Origin: Planctomycetota bacterium
GTDB taxonomy: Bacteria > Planctomycetota > Planctomycetia > Pirellulales > Thermoguttaceae
DNA: 23,945 bases
Assembly (NCBI GenBank): GCA_023621895.1
Contig: JAMOAF010000642.1
Span: 1-23,945 of the forward strand
Reading direction: 5' to 3'
The stretch's first letter is position 1; each line of letters begins with the position of its first letter. Below, in pieces: positions 7,295-18,504 of this stretch. A model generated the notes under the pieces. The model saw only the letters and a program-made list of their open reading frames with translations, ran no database searches and was not told the DNA's origin. A program made the translations under genes and the position numbers.

Positions 7295-7323
7295 TTGACG
7301 GCGGCTCGGGCGGCGGTTATTGT
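7295..7323 (+). promoter_or_regulatory. Candidate promoter of the DUF1080 gene
   Basis: TTGACG (7295-7300), a 17-nt spacer and TATTGT (7318-7323) give a sigma-70-like site about 105 nt before ATG 7429. Confidence 0.4.
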
Positions 7324-7428
7324 CGATCCGATCCGCCCTGCCTTCCGATACACGCGGCGGACGCTCACCGCTGGAAAGCCGCTCTTGCCGCCGCGCCCCC
7401 CCGAACCTTTACCTTTTAGGAGCGTCTC

Positions 7429-8475
7429 ATGCAGTGCTCGAAGATTGCCGCGACCGCCGTGTTGCTGTTCGTCTGTGCGGGCCCGGTCTCTCAGGCCGGC
7501 CAGGAGTGCCAGTGGAGGCCGCTGTTCGACGGCAAGACGCTCACGGGCTGGCACAAGGTGGGCCACGGCGAATGGGAAGTCAAGGACGGCGCCATCGTCG
7601 GCACGGCCGACAACGCCAAACTCTACGGACTGCTGGAAAGTAACGACGTATTCAAGGACTTCACGGTCCGGTTCAAGTTCCGCTGTTTCTCGGGCGACAG
7701 CGGGTTCTATGTCCGCACGATGATCCTGCCTCCCGAGAAGGCGCACAAAATGCAGATTCAGGTGGGCCGCGACGGCAGCGGCACCGGCGGCGTTTACGAA
7801 AGCTACGGCCGCGGCTGGCTCGACAAGCTGTCCAAGGAGGAGGAATCCAAGCTTTACAAGCCGGAGGGCGAGTGGAACGAGATGGTGATCGACGCGCACG
7901 GCCAGAAGATCGCCGTCACGGTGAACGGCACGAAGACCGCCGAGGTGGAAGACACCCCCGACTATCGAGCGGGACATTGCGTCCTCCAGATGCACGCCGG
8001 CTGCGTGATGCACGTCGAGTTCAAGGACATCGAGGTCTGTGACGACAATCCGCAACCGCAGCTCAAGCCGGTCAAGCCCGCCGCCGACGGTTCGATCGCT
8101 CTGACCGCCGCCGCCGGCCGCGGGATGGGCCCGAAAATCAAGCGCATGCCCGAGTGGAAAGCGTTCGGCGAGTGGACCGACGCCGATCAGGTGGAGTGGC
8201 TGGTCGAGGTTCCCAAGGCGGGGGCTTACGACGTCTTCATGGAATGGTCGGCCGGCGACCGGAGCGCCGGCAACCCCTACGCCTTCAACGTATCCAGGCA
8301 GGAAATCTCCGCCGCCATCGAGAGCAGCGGCTCCTGGGAGACATACAAGAAGGCCAAGATCGGGCAGATGACTCTTGAGGCGGGCGTGCAATTCGCCGCG
8401 CTCAAGCCGGCCGGCAAGTTCACGACTCCGCTGCTGCGATTGCGCGCGGTGCGGCTTGTGCCGGCGGCGAAGTAG
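7429..8475 (+). CDS. Secreted DUF1080 (3-keto-disaccharide hydrolase-like) protein with C-terminal sugar-binding-like module
   Basis: The protein has 348 residues from ATG 7429, with a clear AGGAG at 7418-7422. A Sec signal peptide (about 1-24, ending SQAGQ) is followed by the DUF1080/PF06439 concanavalin-like domain, shown by LFDGKTLTGW (32-41), WEVKDGAIVG and the DFTVRFKFRCFSGDSGFYVR strand. It runs to about residue 205. A linker then leads to a second beta-sandwich (about 225-348, EWLVEVPKAGAYDVFMEWS) resembling CBM6/35-type carbohydrate-binding modules. Family members cleave 3-keto-glucosides or related sugars, and planctomycetes carry many copies. The exact substrate is unknown. It has its own candidate promoter and is convergent with carB, separated by hairpin repeats. 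Confidence 0.88.
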   Translation: MQCSKIAATAVLLFVCAGPVSQAGQECQWRPLFDGKTLTGWHKVGHGEWEVKDGAIVGTADNAKLYGLLESNDVFKDFTVRFKFRCFSGDSGFYVRTMILPPEKAHKMQIQVGRDGSGTGGVYESYGRGWLDKLSKEEESKLYKPEGEWNEMVIDAHGQKIAVTVNGTKTAEVEDTPDYRAGHCVLQMHAGCVMHVEFKDIEVCDDNPQPQLKPVKPAADGSIALTAAAGRGMGPKIKRMPEWKAFGEWTDADQVEWLVEVPKAGAYDVFMEWSAGDRSAGNPYAFNVSRQEISAAIESSGSWETYKKAKIGQMTLEAGVQFAALKPAGKFTTPLLRLRAVRLVPAAK

Positions 8476-8480
8476 CGTTT

Positions 8481-8510
8481 CTCGTTCCCAAGCTGGAGCT
8501 TGGGAACGAG
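8481..8510. repeat. Perfect hairpin repeat, possible bidirectional terminator
   Basis: A 14-bp perfect stem (CTCGTTCCCAAGCT and its complement, centre GG) lies six bases after the DUF1080 stop, between convergent genes. It belongs to a repeat family with other copies at 8585-8610 and an interrupted copy at 18487. No T-tract follows. Confidence 0.8.
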
Positions 8511-8534
8511 GTGCGCGCTTGGGAACGAGGTGCG
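8498..8534. repeat. Tandem 18-nt direct repeat derived from the hairpin arm
   Basis: GCTTGGGAACGAGGTGCG occurs at 8498-8515 and again at 8517-8534. The first copy is the right arm of the preceding hairpin plus its flank, so this looks like a local duplication of the repeat. Confidence 0.75.
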
Positions 8535-8584
8535 AGCAGGTGGCATGAAAGCCTGAACCCTGCCCTGAAAAACGCGCATCACCT

Positions 8585-8610
8585 GGTTCCCAAGCTCCGG
8601 CTTGGGAACC
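8585..8610. repeat. Second hairpin repeat of the same family
   Basis: An 11-bp perfect stem (GGTTCCCAAGC and its complement) with loop TCCG lies 14 bases past the end of carB, where it could end carB transcription. Confidence 0.75.
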
Positions 8611-8624
8611 CGTCTTGAGCCGTT

Positions 8625-11822
<3,198 letters not shown>

Positions 11823-11844
11823 GGTGGCTCACTCCTTGGATGCG

Positions 11845-12777
11845 TCAAACATACTCGACGGTCGCCGGCGGCTTGGGCGTCAGATCGTAGAGGCACCGGT
11901 TGACGCCGTCAAGCGAGGTGACCCGCGCGCAGATCCGGTGGAGCGTCTCCCAGGGGACCTCGACGACCGAGGCTTCCCGAGCGTCGACGCTGTTGATGCA
12001 GCGAACCACGATGATCTGGCCGAACTCGCGGCGGCCGCCGCGGATGCCCGTCGCCTTGTCCTCCAGCAGGACGGCAAAATACTGGAACGCCTTGGTCGAG
12101 GCCAGTTCCTCCTCGACGATCGCCGTCGCGGCGCGGATCAGCTTCAAGCGCGCCTCGGTCACCTCGCCCACGATCCGCGCGGCCAGGGCCGGGCCGGGAA
12201 ATGGAATCCGCTCGGCCAACTCCGGCGGCAACCCGAGCACCTTGGCCACCTCGCGAACGCCGTCCTTTCGCAACTCGGCCAGCGGCTCGAGCACGTGGTA
12301 GCCATACTCGGCCATCGGATCGATCCCCAACTGGGCGAGGATGTTGTGCTGCCGCTTGATCCCCGCCACGGTCTCCTCGATGTCGGTCAGGATCGTCCCG
12401 TGGAGCAGGTACGTTGCCCCGCTCTGCCGGACCAGGTCGCCGAACACCTTCCTGTAAAAAGTGCTCGTCACGGCGTTGCGTTTCTCCTCCGGGTCGGTCA
12501 AGCCCGCCAGGGCGCCGAGAAAGTCCGCCCGGGCGTCGATCACCTCCACGGGGATGCCCATGCCGGCGAAGATGTCGCGGACGCTCTCCGGCTCGCCTTC
12601 CCGCATCAAAGCACTGTCGATGAAGACCGTGCGGAGCCGATCGCCCAGGGCCCGATGACCGAGCACCGTGACCACCGAACTGTCGACGCCTCCGCTCAGG
12701 GCGTTGATCGCACGCCCGCCGCCGACCGCCCCGCGAATCTCCGCAATCTTCTCCTCAACAAACGCCTCGTAGTCCAC
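11845..12777 (-). CDS. guaA: GMP synthase-like ATP pyrophosphatase subunit, stand-alone and divergent
   Basis: The protein has 310 residues from GTG 12777 (AAAGGGA just upstream), the size of the separate ATPase subunit (GuaAb) of two-subunit GMP synthases. The PP-loop SGGVDSS is at 28-34. The GMP_synt_C dimerisation domain is shown by RIPFPGPALAARIVGEVTEAR and the C-terminal GVNRCLYDLTPKPPATVEY. GMP synthase aminates XMP with ATP and ammonia. No glutaminase (GATase) domain is present, so ammonia must come from another protein. The usual IKSHHNVGG block is replaced by IKRQHNILAQLGIDPMAEYG, marking a divergent branch; a related but different amination is possible. The frame is open to 12903, but that upstream part looks non-coding. 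carB follows at 22 nt. Confidence 0.8.
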   Translation of the reverse strand: MDYEAFVEEKIAEIRGAVGGGRAINALSGGVDSSVVTVLGHRALGDRLRTVFIDSALMREGEPESVRDIFAGMGIPVEVIDARADFLGALAGLTDPEEKRNAVTSTFYRKVFGDLVRQSGATYLLHGTILTDIEETVAGIKRQHNILAQLGIDPMAEYGYHVLEPLAELRKDGVREVAKVLGLPPELAERIPFPGPALAARIVGEVTEARLKLIRAATAIVEEELASTKAFQYFAVLLEDKATGIRGGRREFGQIIVVRCINSVDAREASVVEVPWETLHRICARVTSLDGVNRCLYDLTPKPPATVEYV

Positions 12778-13141
12778 GCCATCCCTTTCTTTCGGTTCGA
12801 TCTCGATTCGCGCGACTGGCCGGCCTGGAACAGCGCAACTTGCCTTGCAAAAAGACCTTACCGTCACCCGGCCAGGTCGCCTCGCCCCGGCTCGCCGCCG
12901 CACTCAATGCGCACAACAATCCAGTGGAAGCAAGGCTACCAGAGCCGGCATCCGAGCGAAAGGAGGGAGGCGCGAAAATGTCGAATGTCGAATTCCGAAT
13001 GTCGAATGCCTAGCGGCCGGTCTGGCAGTCCGCCGGTGTGCCGGGGCTTGGCGCGCCGTTAAAATGGGGGCGCCGCCGCCAGGCCGGCCGCCGGGAGCCA
13101 CGCGGAGGGGCCGCTTACCACGTGCCGAGGAGAATCTCCCC
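12778..13141. other. Divergent intergenic region between guaA-like and ceramidase-like genes
   Basis: It must hold promoters for both directions, but I see no convincing -35/-10 pair on either strand. The notable content is the heptad repeat at 12977-13010. The open frames here are artefacts of GC-rich DNA extending the two flanking genes. Confidence 0.5.
12977..13010. repeat. Degenerate heptanucleotide tandem repeat (AATGTCG)n
   Basis: Four heptads and a partial fifth are visible: AATGTCG, AATGTCG, AATTCCG, AATGTCG, AATG. The AT-containing repeat stands out in a GC-rich intergenic region upstream of the ceramidase-like gene. Confidence 0.75.
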
Positions 13142-14650
13142 ATGAACAGTAGAAGACTTGCCCAACTTGCCCTTGCCGCCGCGCTGCTGCTCGCGCCGCT
13201 GGCCGCCGAGGCGGCTCAACTCCAAGCCGGAGCCGCCAAGGTCGACATCACCGATCGCGACGCGGCGCCCGTCAACGACCCCTTGTACGCCAAGGCACTG
13301 GTGCTCCGCAGCGACGCCGCCACGGCGGTGATCATCACCTTGGACGCCGTCGCCATCGGCGAGCTCGGCAGGGTCCGGAACAGCTTCCTCCCGAACGTCC
13401 GCGGGCGGCTCGAAAAGGAGCTTCAGATTCGGCCGTCGCATGTCCTAATCAATGCCAGCCACTGTCATGGGATCGTCTGCGAGGACGTCGAACAGCGGGC
13501 CGTCGAGGCCGTCAAGGCGGCGTGGCGCAACTTGGCGCCCGTCAGGGTCGGCGCCGGCCGCGGCCGCGAAGACAGGATCATGGAGAACCGCAGGCTCCAG
13601 TTGAAAGACGGCAGGGAGGCCGACGTCCGCCACGCCTACTCGCTTCCCCGCGACGAGGATCTCGCCGGCATCGGGCCGATCGATCCCGAAATCGGCCTGC
13701 TGCGCCTCGACAGGGTGGACGGACAGCCGCTGGCGGTCGTCTACAACTTTGCCTGCCATCCCATCCAAGGCGTTCCGAGCCGGGGCAATACGGCCGACAT
13801 CATCGGCTTTGCCTCCAAGGCGATCGAGGAGAACCTCGGCGGCGGGGCGCTGGCGATCTTCTTGCAGGGATGCGCCGGAGACATCAACCCCGTGATTTAC
13901 AAGGACGTCCACAATCCGCGCGATGCCGAACCGCTCGGAAACATGCTGGGCCTGAGTGCCCTCCGGGCGTTGAAAACGATTGCGACAAGAGATGGCGGCG
14001 AGCTGGAAGTCGTCAATCAAATCATCGCGCTGCCGAGAGCGACCGACCTGGAGCAACGGATAGCCAGGATCGAGGCCGAGCAGACCAGGCTCCTCCGGTC
14101 GCTTAAAGGAACCAGTCTGAACTACAAGACCATCCTGCCCCCCTTCGTGCAATACCAGACTTTCGCCGACTTCCCATCCTACGCCAGCCACCGGTATCTC
14201 CACGAGAAATCGCTCGGCCGAGAGGGCCTCGGCAAGCTCGATGAGGAAAACAGGGCGAACATGGAGCGCTACATCCAGAACATCCACACGATGGAAGAAC
14301 TCACGCGGCTCCAGGTGAACATGGACCTGCTCAAAAAGCACCAGGTGGCAAACGCCGCCGCCGGAAAACCGGTGGTCGATGCCGAGGTCATGGGGATGAG
14401 AATCGGCGACTTCGTACTCATTACGTTCCCGGGCGAACTGACCGTCCAGATCGGCCTGGACATCAAGAAGCGGGCGCCGGCGCCGCTGACCTTCGTGGCC
14501 GGCTGCACCAACGGTTACCTCTACTATGCGCCAACGGCCAAGCAGCGAAACAACACGGGCTTCGCCCAAGAGGATTGCGACTGCCTGCTGGCGCCGCAGT
14601 GGCAGCAGATTTACGACCAGGCAGTCGACGCGATCCTGAAGAAGCTGTAA
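13142..14650 (+). CDS. Secreted neutral/alkaline ceramidase-like hydrolase
   Basis: The protein has 502 residues from ATG 13142, with GAGGAG nine bases upstream. A Sec signal peptide (1-25, LAAEAAQ) precedes a domain like the N-terminal part of neutral/alkaline non-lysosomal ceramidases (PF04734). The metal-site motifs are NASHCHG (H107, H109), FACHPIQG (H206), FPGEL (Glu) and GCTNGYLYYAP (Tyr), matching the His/His/Glu/Tyr zinc set described for Pseudomonas ceramidase. In the QGCAGDINP block (242-250) the residue that is Ser in ceramidases appears altered, so the substrate need not be ceramide. Many planctomycete paralogues share this form. It is longer than the catalytic core but lacks the C-terminal Ig-like domain of true ceramidases. 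The radical SAM gene follows at 30 nt. Confidence 0.82.
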   Translation: MNSRRLAQLALAAALLLAPLAAEAAQLQAGAAKVDITDRDAAPVNDPLYAKALVLRSDAATAVIITLDAVAIGELGRVRNSFLPNVRGRLEKELQIRPSHVLINASHCHGIVCEDVEQRAVEAVKAAWRNLAPVRVGAGRGREDRIMENRRLQLKDGREADVRHAYSLPRDEDLAGIGPIDPEIGLLRLDRVDGQPLAVVYNFACHPIQGVPSRGNTADIIGFASKAIEENLGGGALAIFLQGCAGDINPVIYKDVHNPRDAEPLGNMLGLSALRALKTIATRDGGELEVVNQIIALPRATDLEQRIARIEAEQTRLLRSLKGTSLNYKTILPPFVQYQTFADFPSYASHRYLHEKSLGREGLGKLDEENRANMERYIQNIHTMEELTRLQVNMDLLKKHQVANAAAGKPVVDAEVMGMRIGDFVLITFPGELTVQIGLDIKKRAPAPLTFVAGCTNGYLYYAPTAKQRNNTGFAQEDCDCLLAPQWQQIYDQAVDAILKKL

Positions 14651-14680
14651 GCGGATTTGGCGGGCAGCCGCGGTCAACCA

Positions 14681-15598
14681 ATGCCAGAGACCTACCCGGC
14701 CTATCTTGATCTTCATCGCTCCGGCGAGCTGGCCCGCCGCGTTGAGGCGGCGGTCGCCCGGCTATCGGACTGCGTGGGCTGCCCGCGGCGATGCCACGCG
14801 GATCGCTGTTCCACAAATCCGGCTTCGTTCTGCAAGACCGGCCGCCATGCCCGGGTGAGCAGTTGTTTTCCTCACCACGGCGAGGAGAATTGCCTCAGCG
14901 GCTGGAACGGATCAGGGACGATTTTTTTCGCGCACTGCAACCTGGGCTGCGTCTTCTGCCAGAACTACGAGGTCAGCCATTTGGGCGAAGGCCGCGAGGT
15001 TCTGCCCGGCGAATTGGCCGCGATGATGGTCTCGCTCGAGCGCCGGGGGTGCCACAACGTCAACTTCGTGACCCCGTCGCACGTGGCGGCGCAGATTCTC
15101 GAGGCGCTGCCGGCGGCGATCGACGAGGGTCTGCGCCTTCCGCTCGTCTACAATACGGGCGGTTACGACTCGGTGGAGACGCTCCGTTCGCTCCGCGGGG
15201 TCGTCGACATTTACATGCCGGATTTCAAATTCTGGGACGAGCGCGTTGCCCAGGAGCTGGCCGGCGCGGCCGACTACCCGGAAGTGGCCCGCGCGGCCCT
15301 GCGGGAGATGCACGAGCAGGTGGGCGATCTGGAGATCGGCGCGGAAGGGCTTGCGCGGCGGGGCCTTCTGGTCCGGCACCTGGTGATGCCCAACGGCCAG
15401 GCCGGCACCCGCCAGGTCATGCGCTTTCTCGCTCAAGAGATCTCGGTCAACACCTATGTCAACATCATGCCCCAGTACCGTCCGGCGGGGACCGCGCGGC
15501 GGCATGAGAGCATCCGCCGCGGCGTGACGTTCAAGGAGTACGAGGAGGCCCTGAAGATCGCGCGCGAAGAGGGCATTCAACGGCTGGACGTGCGGTGA
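14681..15598 (+). CDS. Radical SAM protein, PflX-like (putative glycyl-radical activase family)
   Basis: The protein has 305 residues from ATG 14681; TTG 14657 is an alternative, and neither has a good ribosome binding site. The radical SAM cluster motif is C86-NLG-C90-VF-C93. An N-terminal set of cysteines (C31, C34, C38, C43, C51, in CVGCPRRCHADRC and FCKTG) is typical of the COG1313/PflX group and may hold a second cluster or zinc. The remaining core (NFVTPSHVAAQILEAL, YNTGGYDSVETLR, DIYMPDFKFWD, RHLVMPNGQAGTRQVMRFL, NIMPQYRP) matches that family throughout. Despite the pyruvate-formate-lyase-activase name, no glycyl radical enzyme is nearby and the true substrate of this group is uncertain. 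It is probably co-transcribed with the ceramidase-like gene upstream. Confidence 0.88.
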   Translation: MPETYPAYLDLHRSGELARRVEAAVARLSDCVGCPRRCHADRCSTNPASFCKTGRHARVSSCFPHHGEENCLSGWNGSGTIFFAHCNLGCVFCQNYEVSHLGEGREVLPGELAAMMVSLERRGCHNVNFVTPSHVAAQILEALPAAIDEGLRLPLVYNTGGYDSVETLRSLRGVVDIYMPDFKFWDERVAQELAGAADYPEVARAALREMHEQVGDLEIGAEGLARRGLLVRHLVMPNGQAGTRQVMRFLAQEISVNTYVNIMPQYRPAGTARRHESIRRGVTFKEYEEALKIAREEGIQRLDVR

Positions 15599-15799
15599 GG
15601 GGTTGTGGGTTACGGGCGCGGGTAAAAGCAAAGACTCCCGGCGCCGTTCTTGCGGCTCGTCCCGAAGGGACACCCCTGACCTTCGAAAGCCAGCAACTGC
15701 GCACGGAGTCTACCCGCCGTCTCGGCTTGGGGGGGAAAGGAGAAGAGAACCTGGGCCCTTCGTTGCGCAACACTCGACTGTTCCTTGCCCCGCCGGTAA
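15599..15799. other. Non-coding stretch after the radical SAM gene
   Basis: Short open frames here have no recognisable content. A TCCC-GAA-GGGA mini-hairpin near 15660 is the only local structure, and no terminator with a T-tract is visible. With the following element (15800-15977) and 50 nt of leader it makes up the 429-nt gap before GH127. Confidence 0.4.
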
Positions 15800-15977
15800 C
15801 CTAAATGAGCTTGCGTGATTGTAGGGAGGAATTCATGAGAGCGTGATAGCCGCGTGGGCTTGCCCCGCGCTTCATTACGTACGGGTTGTGCCGCAGCGCA
15901 GGCGCGCCGCGGGGCAAGCCCACGCGGCTATCTGAATAACAGCCGCTTTTTCCACGAATCACGCAGGTCGATTTAGG
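15800..15977. mobile_element. MITE-like element, copy A (178 bp)
   Basis: The ends are imperfect inverted repeats of about 21 bp (17 matching): CCTAAATGAGCTTGCGTGATT-like on the left, ending ATTTAGG on the right. Inside is a perfect 25-bp inverted repeat (15845-15869 with 15908-15932) around a 38-nt loop. It has no coding capacity. A second copy lies inverted at 18503-18679, and the pair brackets the GH127 gene. The type is a non-autonomous, transposase-dependent repeat by analogy; no transposase is in the window and no clear target-site duplication was seen. The GH127 promoter must lie in or just after this element. Confidence 0.75.
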
Positions 15978-16027
15978 CCGTAGCCCCATGACCCTCCGCC
16001 CCCCTCGAAATCCCAGGAATCGCCACG

Positions 16028-18460
16028 ATGAAACCCACGTCTTTGATTCTCGCCCCCTGCCTCGCGCTGCTGGCGGCCGTGCCGCCGGTCTTCGCCCAGT
16101 CCGACTACCCGATCCAGCCGGTGCCGTTCACCGCCGTTGAAGTCGGCCCGGGATTCTGGCAGCCGCGAATGGAGACGAACCGCAAGGTGACGGTCCCCTA
16201 TTGCTTCCAGCGGTGCGAGGAGACGGGCAGGATCAGCAACTTCGTCGCCGCCGCCGAGAGAAACCCCGATGGTTTTCAAGGCATTTATTTCAACGACTCC
16301 GACGTGTTCAAGATCGTCGAAGGGGCCGCGTACACGCTGGCTCTCCAGGCGGACGCCGAGCTGGACCGCTACCTCGACGAGTTGATCGCCAAGTTCGCCG
16401 CCGCGCAGGAAGACGACGGCTATCTCTACACCGCCAAGACCTCCGGATCGAAAGGGCCGCATGGACGGACCCCGCGCTGGACCGGCCTCGGCGGCAGCCA
16501 CGAACTCTACAACGTGGGCCACATGTACGAGGCGGCGGTCGCCCACTACCAGGCGACCGGCAAGCGGAGCCTCCTCGAGATCGCCATCAAGAATGCCGAC
16601 CTGATCGCCAAGACGTTCGGCCCCAATCCGGGGCAGCTCACGCACGTGCCCGGCCACGAAGAGATCGAAATCGGGCTGGTGCGGCTGTACCGCGCCACCG
16701 GTGATAAGAAATACCTCGACCTCGCAAAGTTCTTCGTCGACATGCGGGGCAACAAGGAAAAGCGCGAAAGCCTCTACGGCCAGTATGCCCAGGACCATGC
16801 ACCGGTCGTCGAGCAGTCGGAGGCCGTCGGCCACGCGGTCCGCGGCGGCTATTTTTACGCCGGCGTGGCCGACGTCGCGGCACTGACCGGCGAGCAGGCC
16901 TACATCGATGCCATCGGCCGAATCTGGCAGGACGTGGTTGGACGGAAGCTCTACCTGATCGGCAGCGTCGGCCAGCACGGCGCCGGCGAGGGCTACGCCG
17001 GCGCCTATACCCTGACCAACCTCAAGGCCTACAACGAGACCTGCGCGGCGATCGCCCTGGCCCTGTGGAATCACCGCATGTTCCTGCTCCACGGCGACGC
17101 CAGGTACGCCGACGTGCTCGAGCGGATCGTCTACAACGGATTCCTCGCCGGCGTGTCGCTCAGCGGCGACCGGTTCTTCTATCCCAACCCGCTCGAATGC
17201 GACAGGAAGTTCCGCTTCAACCACGGCGCACTGGAACGCAGCCCCTGGTTCGATTGCTCCTGCTGCCCGAGCAACGTCGTCCGCTTCCTGCCGTCGATCC
17301 CCGGATACGTCTATGCCGTCCGCGGCAAAGACCTCTATGTGAACCTGTTTCTCTCGGGCAAGGCCTCGGTCAAGCTGGGCGGCGAGCCGGTCACGCTCGT
17401 CCAGGAGACCGATTATCCGTGGAGCGGGAAGATTCGCATCACCGTCTCGCCTGAAAAGCCGGCGGACTTCGCCCTCCGCATCCGGGTTCCCGGCTGGGTT
17501 CGCGGGCAGGTCCTGCCGAGCGACCTCTACCGCTACGAAGACGCCACGCCCGGCGATTGGTCGATCCGCGTCGGTTCGGAACGGGCCGCTGCCGAGTTGG
17601 CCGATGGCTACGCGGTTCTCCAGCGGCGCTGGACGCCCGGCGAGGTTGTGGAAATCGACCTGCCGATGCCGGTTCGCCGCGTTTTGGCCAACGAGGCGGT
17701 TGAAGACGACCGCGGCCGCGTGGCCTTCGACCGCGGCCCCCTGGTCTATTGCATCGAGGGAGCCGATCACCAGGGCGCAGTCCGCAATGTCTGGATTCCC
17801 GGCGACGCCCAGTTCCAGCCGCAGCACCGGGCTGACTTGCTCGGCGGCATCACCGTGTTGATCGGCGAGGCCCAAGCGGTCAGCCGGTCGGAACAGGGCG
17901 CGGTCGAGAGCCAGCGCCGCCGGCTGACGATGATTCCCTACTACGCCTGGTGCCACCGCGGCGAGAACGAAATGGTCGTCTGGATGCCCCGATCGCAAGA
18001 CTTGGCGGTCCTACCCCCGTTGCCGACGATCGCCTCGCGGAGCCGGGCGTCGTCGTCGCACACCTGGCGGGCCGACCCCATCGAGGCGCTGAGCGACCAG
18101 TTGGAGCCGGCCGCTTCCAACGACCACGGGATTCCGCGGTTCACCTGGTGGGACCACCGGGGGACGGCCGAGTGGGTGCAATATGAATTCGCCCAGCCGG
18201 CCACCGTCTCCAAGGTGGACGTCTACTGGTTCGACGACACCGGGCGGGGCCAGTGCCGCGCGCCCGAGTCGTGGAAACTGCTCTACCGCGCCGCCGGCCA
18301 GTGGAAGCCGGTGGAAGCCAGCGGCCCCTTCGGGACGGAACTCGACAAATTCAACACGCTCCAGTTCCGCCCGGTCGAGACGGACGCACTGCGGATCGAG
18401 GTGCAGCTCAAGACGGCGTTCTCCGCTGGAATTCTGGAGTGGCGGGTGTCGGAGCGCTGA
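16028..18460 (+). CDS. Secreted GH127 beta-L-arabinofuranosidase-like glycoside hydrolase with C-terminal beta-sandwich
   Basis: The protein has 810 residues from ATG 16028 (AGGAA about nine bases upstream), with a Sec signal peptide (1-23, VFAQ). The GH127 catalytic (alpha/alpha)6 barrel follows, with GGSHELYNVGHMYEAA and the two key blocks YNETCAAIA and FDCSCCPSN. Glu337, Cys339, Cys412 and Cys413 match the zinc-bound Glu/Cys/Cys/Cys set of Bifidobacterium HypBA1, in which a zinc-thiolate cysteine is the nucleophile; the site looks intact. Two beta-domains follow, then a C-terminal module (about 695-808, WVQYEFAQPATVSKVDVYWFDD) like discoidin/CBM32-type sugar-binding folds. The family removes beta-L-arabinofuranose from plant glycoproteins and glycans. 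It stands alone between two inverted MITE-like elements, and the gene downstream is convergent. Confidence 0.92.
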   Translation: MKPTSLILAPCLALLAAVPPVFAQSDYPIQPVPFTAVEVGPGFWQPRMETNRKVTVPYCFQRCEETGRISNFVAAAERNPDGFQGIYFNDSDVFKIVEGAAYTLALQADAELDRYLDELIAKFAAAQEDDGYLYTAKTSGSKGPHGRTPRWTGLGGSHELYNVGHMYEAAVAHYQATGKRSLLEIAIKNADLIAKTFGPNPGQLTHVPGHEEIEIGLVRLYRATGDKKYLDLAKFFVDMRGNKEKRESLYGQYAQDHAPVVEQSEAVGHAVRGGYFYAGVADVAALTGEQAYIDAIGRIWQDVVGRKLYLIGSVGQHGAGEGYAGAYTLTNLKAYNETCAAIALALWNHRMFLLHGDARYADVLERIVYNGFLAGVSLSGDRFFYPNPLECDRKFRFNHGALERSPWFDCSCCPSNVVRFLPSIPGYVYAVRGKDLYVNLFLSGKASVKLGGEPVTLVQETDYPWSGKIRITVSPEKPADFALRIRVPGWVRGQVLPSDLYRYEDATPGDWSIRVGSERAAAELADGYAVLQRRWTPGEVVEIDLPMPVRRVLANEAVEDDRGRVAFDRGPLVYCIEGADHQGAVRNVWIPGDAQFQPQHRADLLGGITVLIGEAQAVSRSEQGAVESQRRRLTMIPYYAWCHRGENEMVVWMPRSQDLAVLPPLPTIASRSRASSSHTWRADPIEALSDQLEPAASNDHGIPRFTWWDHRGTAEWVQYEFAQPATVSKVDVYWFDDTGRGQCRAPESWKLLYRAAGQWKPVEASGPFGTELDKFNTLQFRPVETDALRIEVQLKTAFSAGILEWRVSER

Positions 18461-18486
18461 ACGGTGTCGATAGCCGGTGCGGTCGC

Positions 18487-18504
18487 GGTTCCCAAGCTGG
18501 AGCT
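18487..18504. repeat. Half of the GTTCCCAAGCT hairpin repeat, interrupted by element B
   Basis: GGTTCCCAAGCTGGAGCT is the left part of the hairpin family seen at 8481-8510. Its missing right arm begins again as GGGAACC at 18678-18684, immediately after element B, so the element appears to sit inside the hairpin. Confidence 0.6.

Noticed and set aside
12778..12903. N-terminal extension of the guaA-like protein
   Set aside because: The extra 42 residues are Arg-rich and unlike the family; GTG 12777 has a ribosome binding site and gives the usual 310-residue length.
15599..15799. Possible small gene after the radical SAM gene
   Set aside because: Open frames of about 70 codons overlap each other, extend into the repeat element and show no conserved features.
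15805..15989. Small peptides encoded across the MITE-like elements
   Set aside because: The frames arise from the repeat itself (both copies give similar Arg/Gly-rich peptides) and have no sign of being translated.
15959..17998. Long minus-strand open frame (679 codons) opposite GH127
   Set aside because: It is the antisense shadow of a well-supported GH127 gene; its translation is Arg/Ala/Gly/Val-rich without family motifs. Similar shadows lie opposite the lipoprotein (5315-6967), carB (10098-11519) and the ceramidase-like gene (13445-14716).
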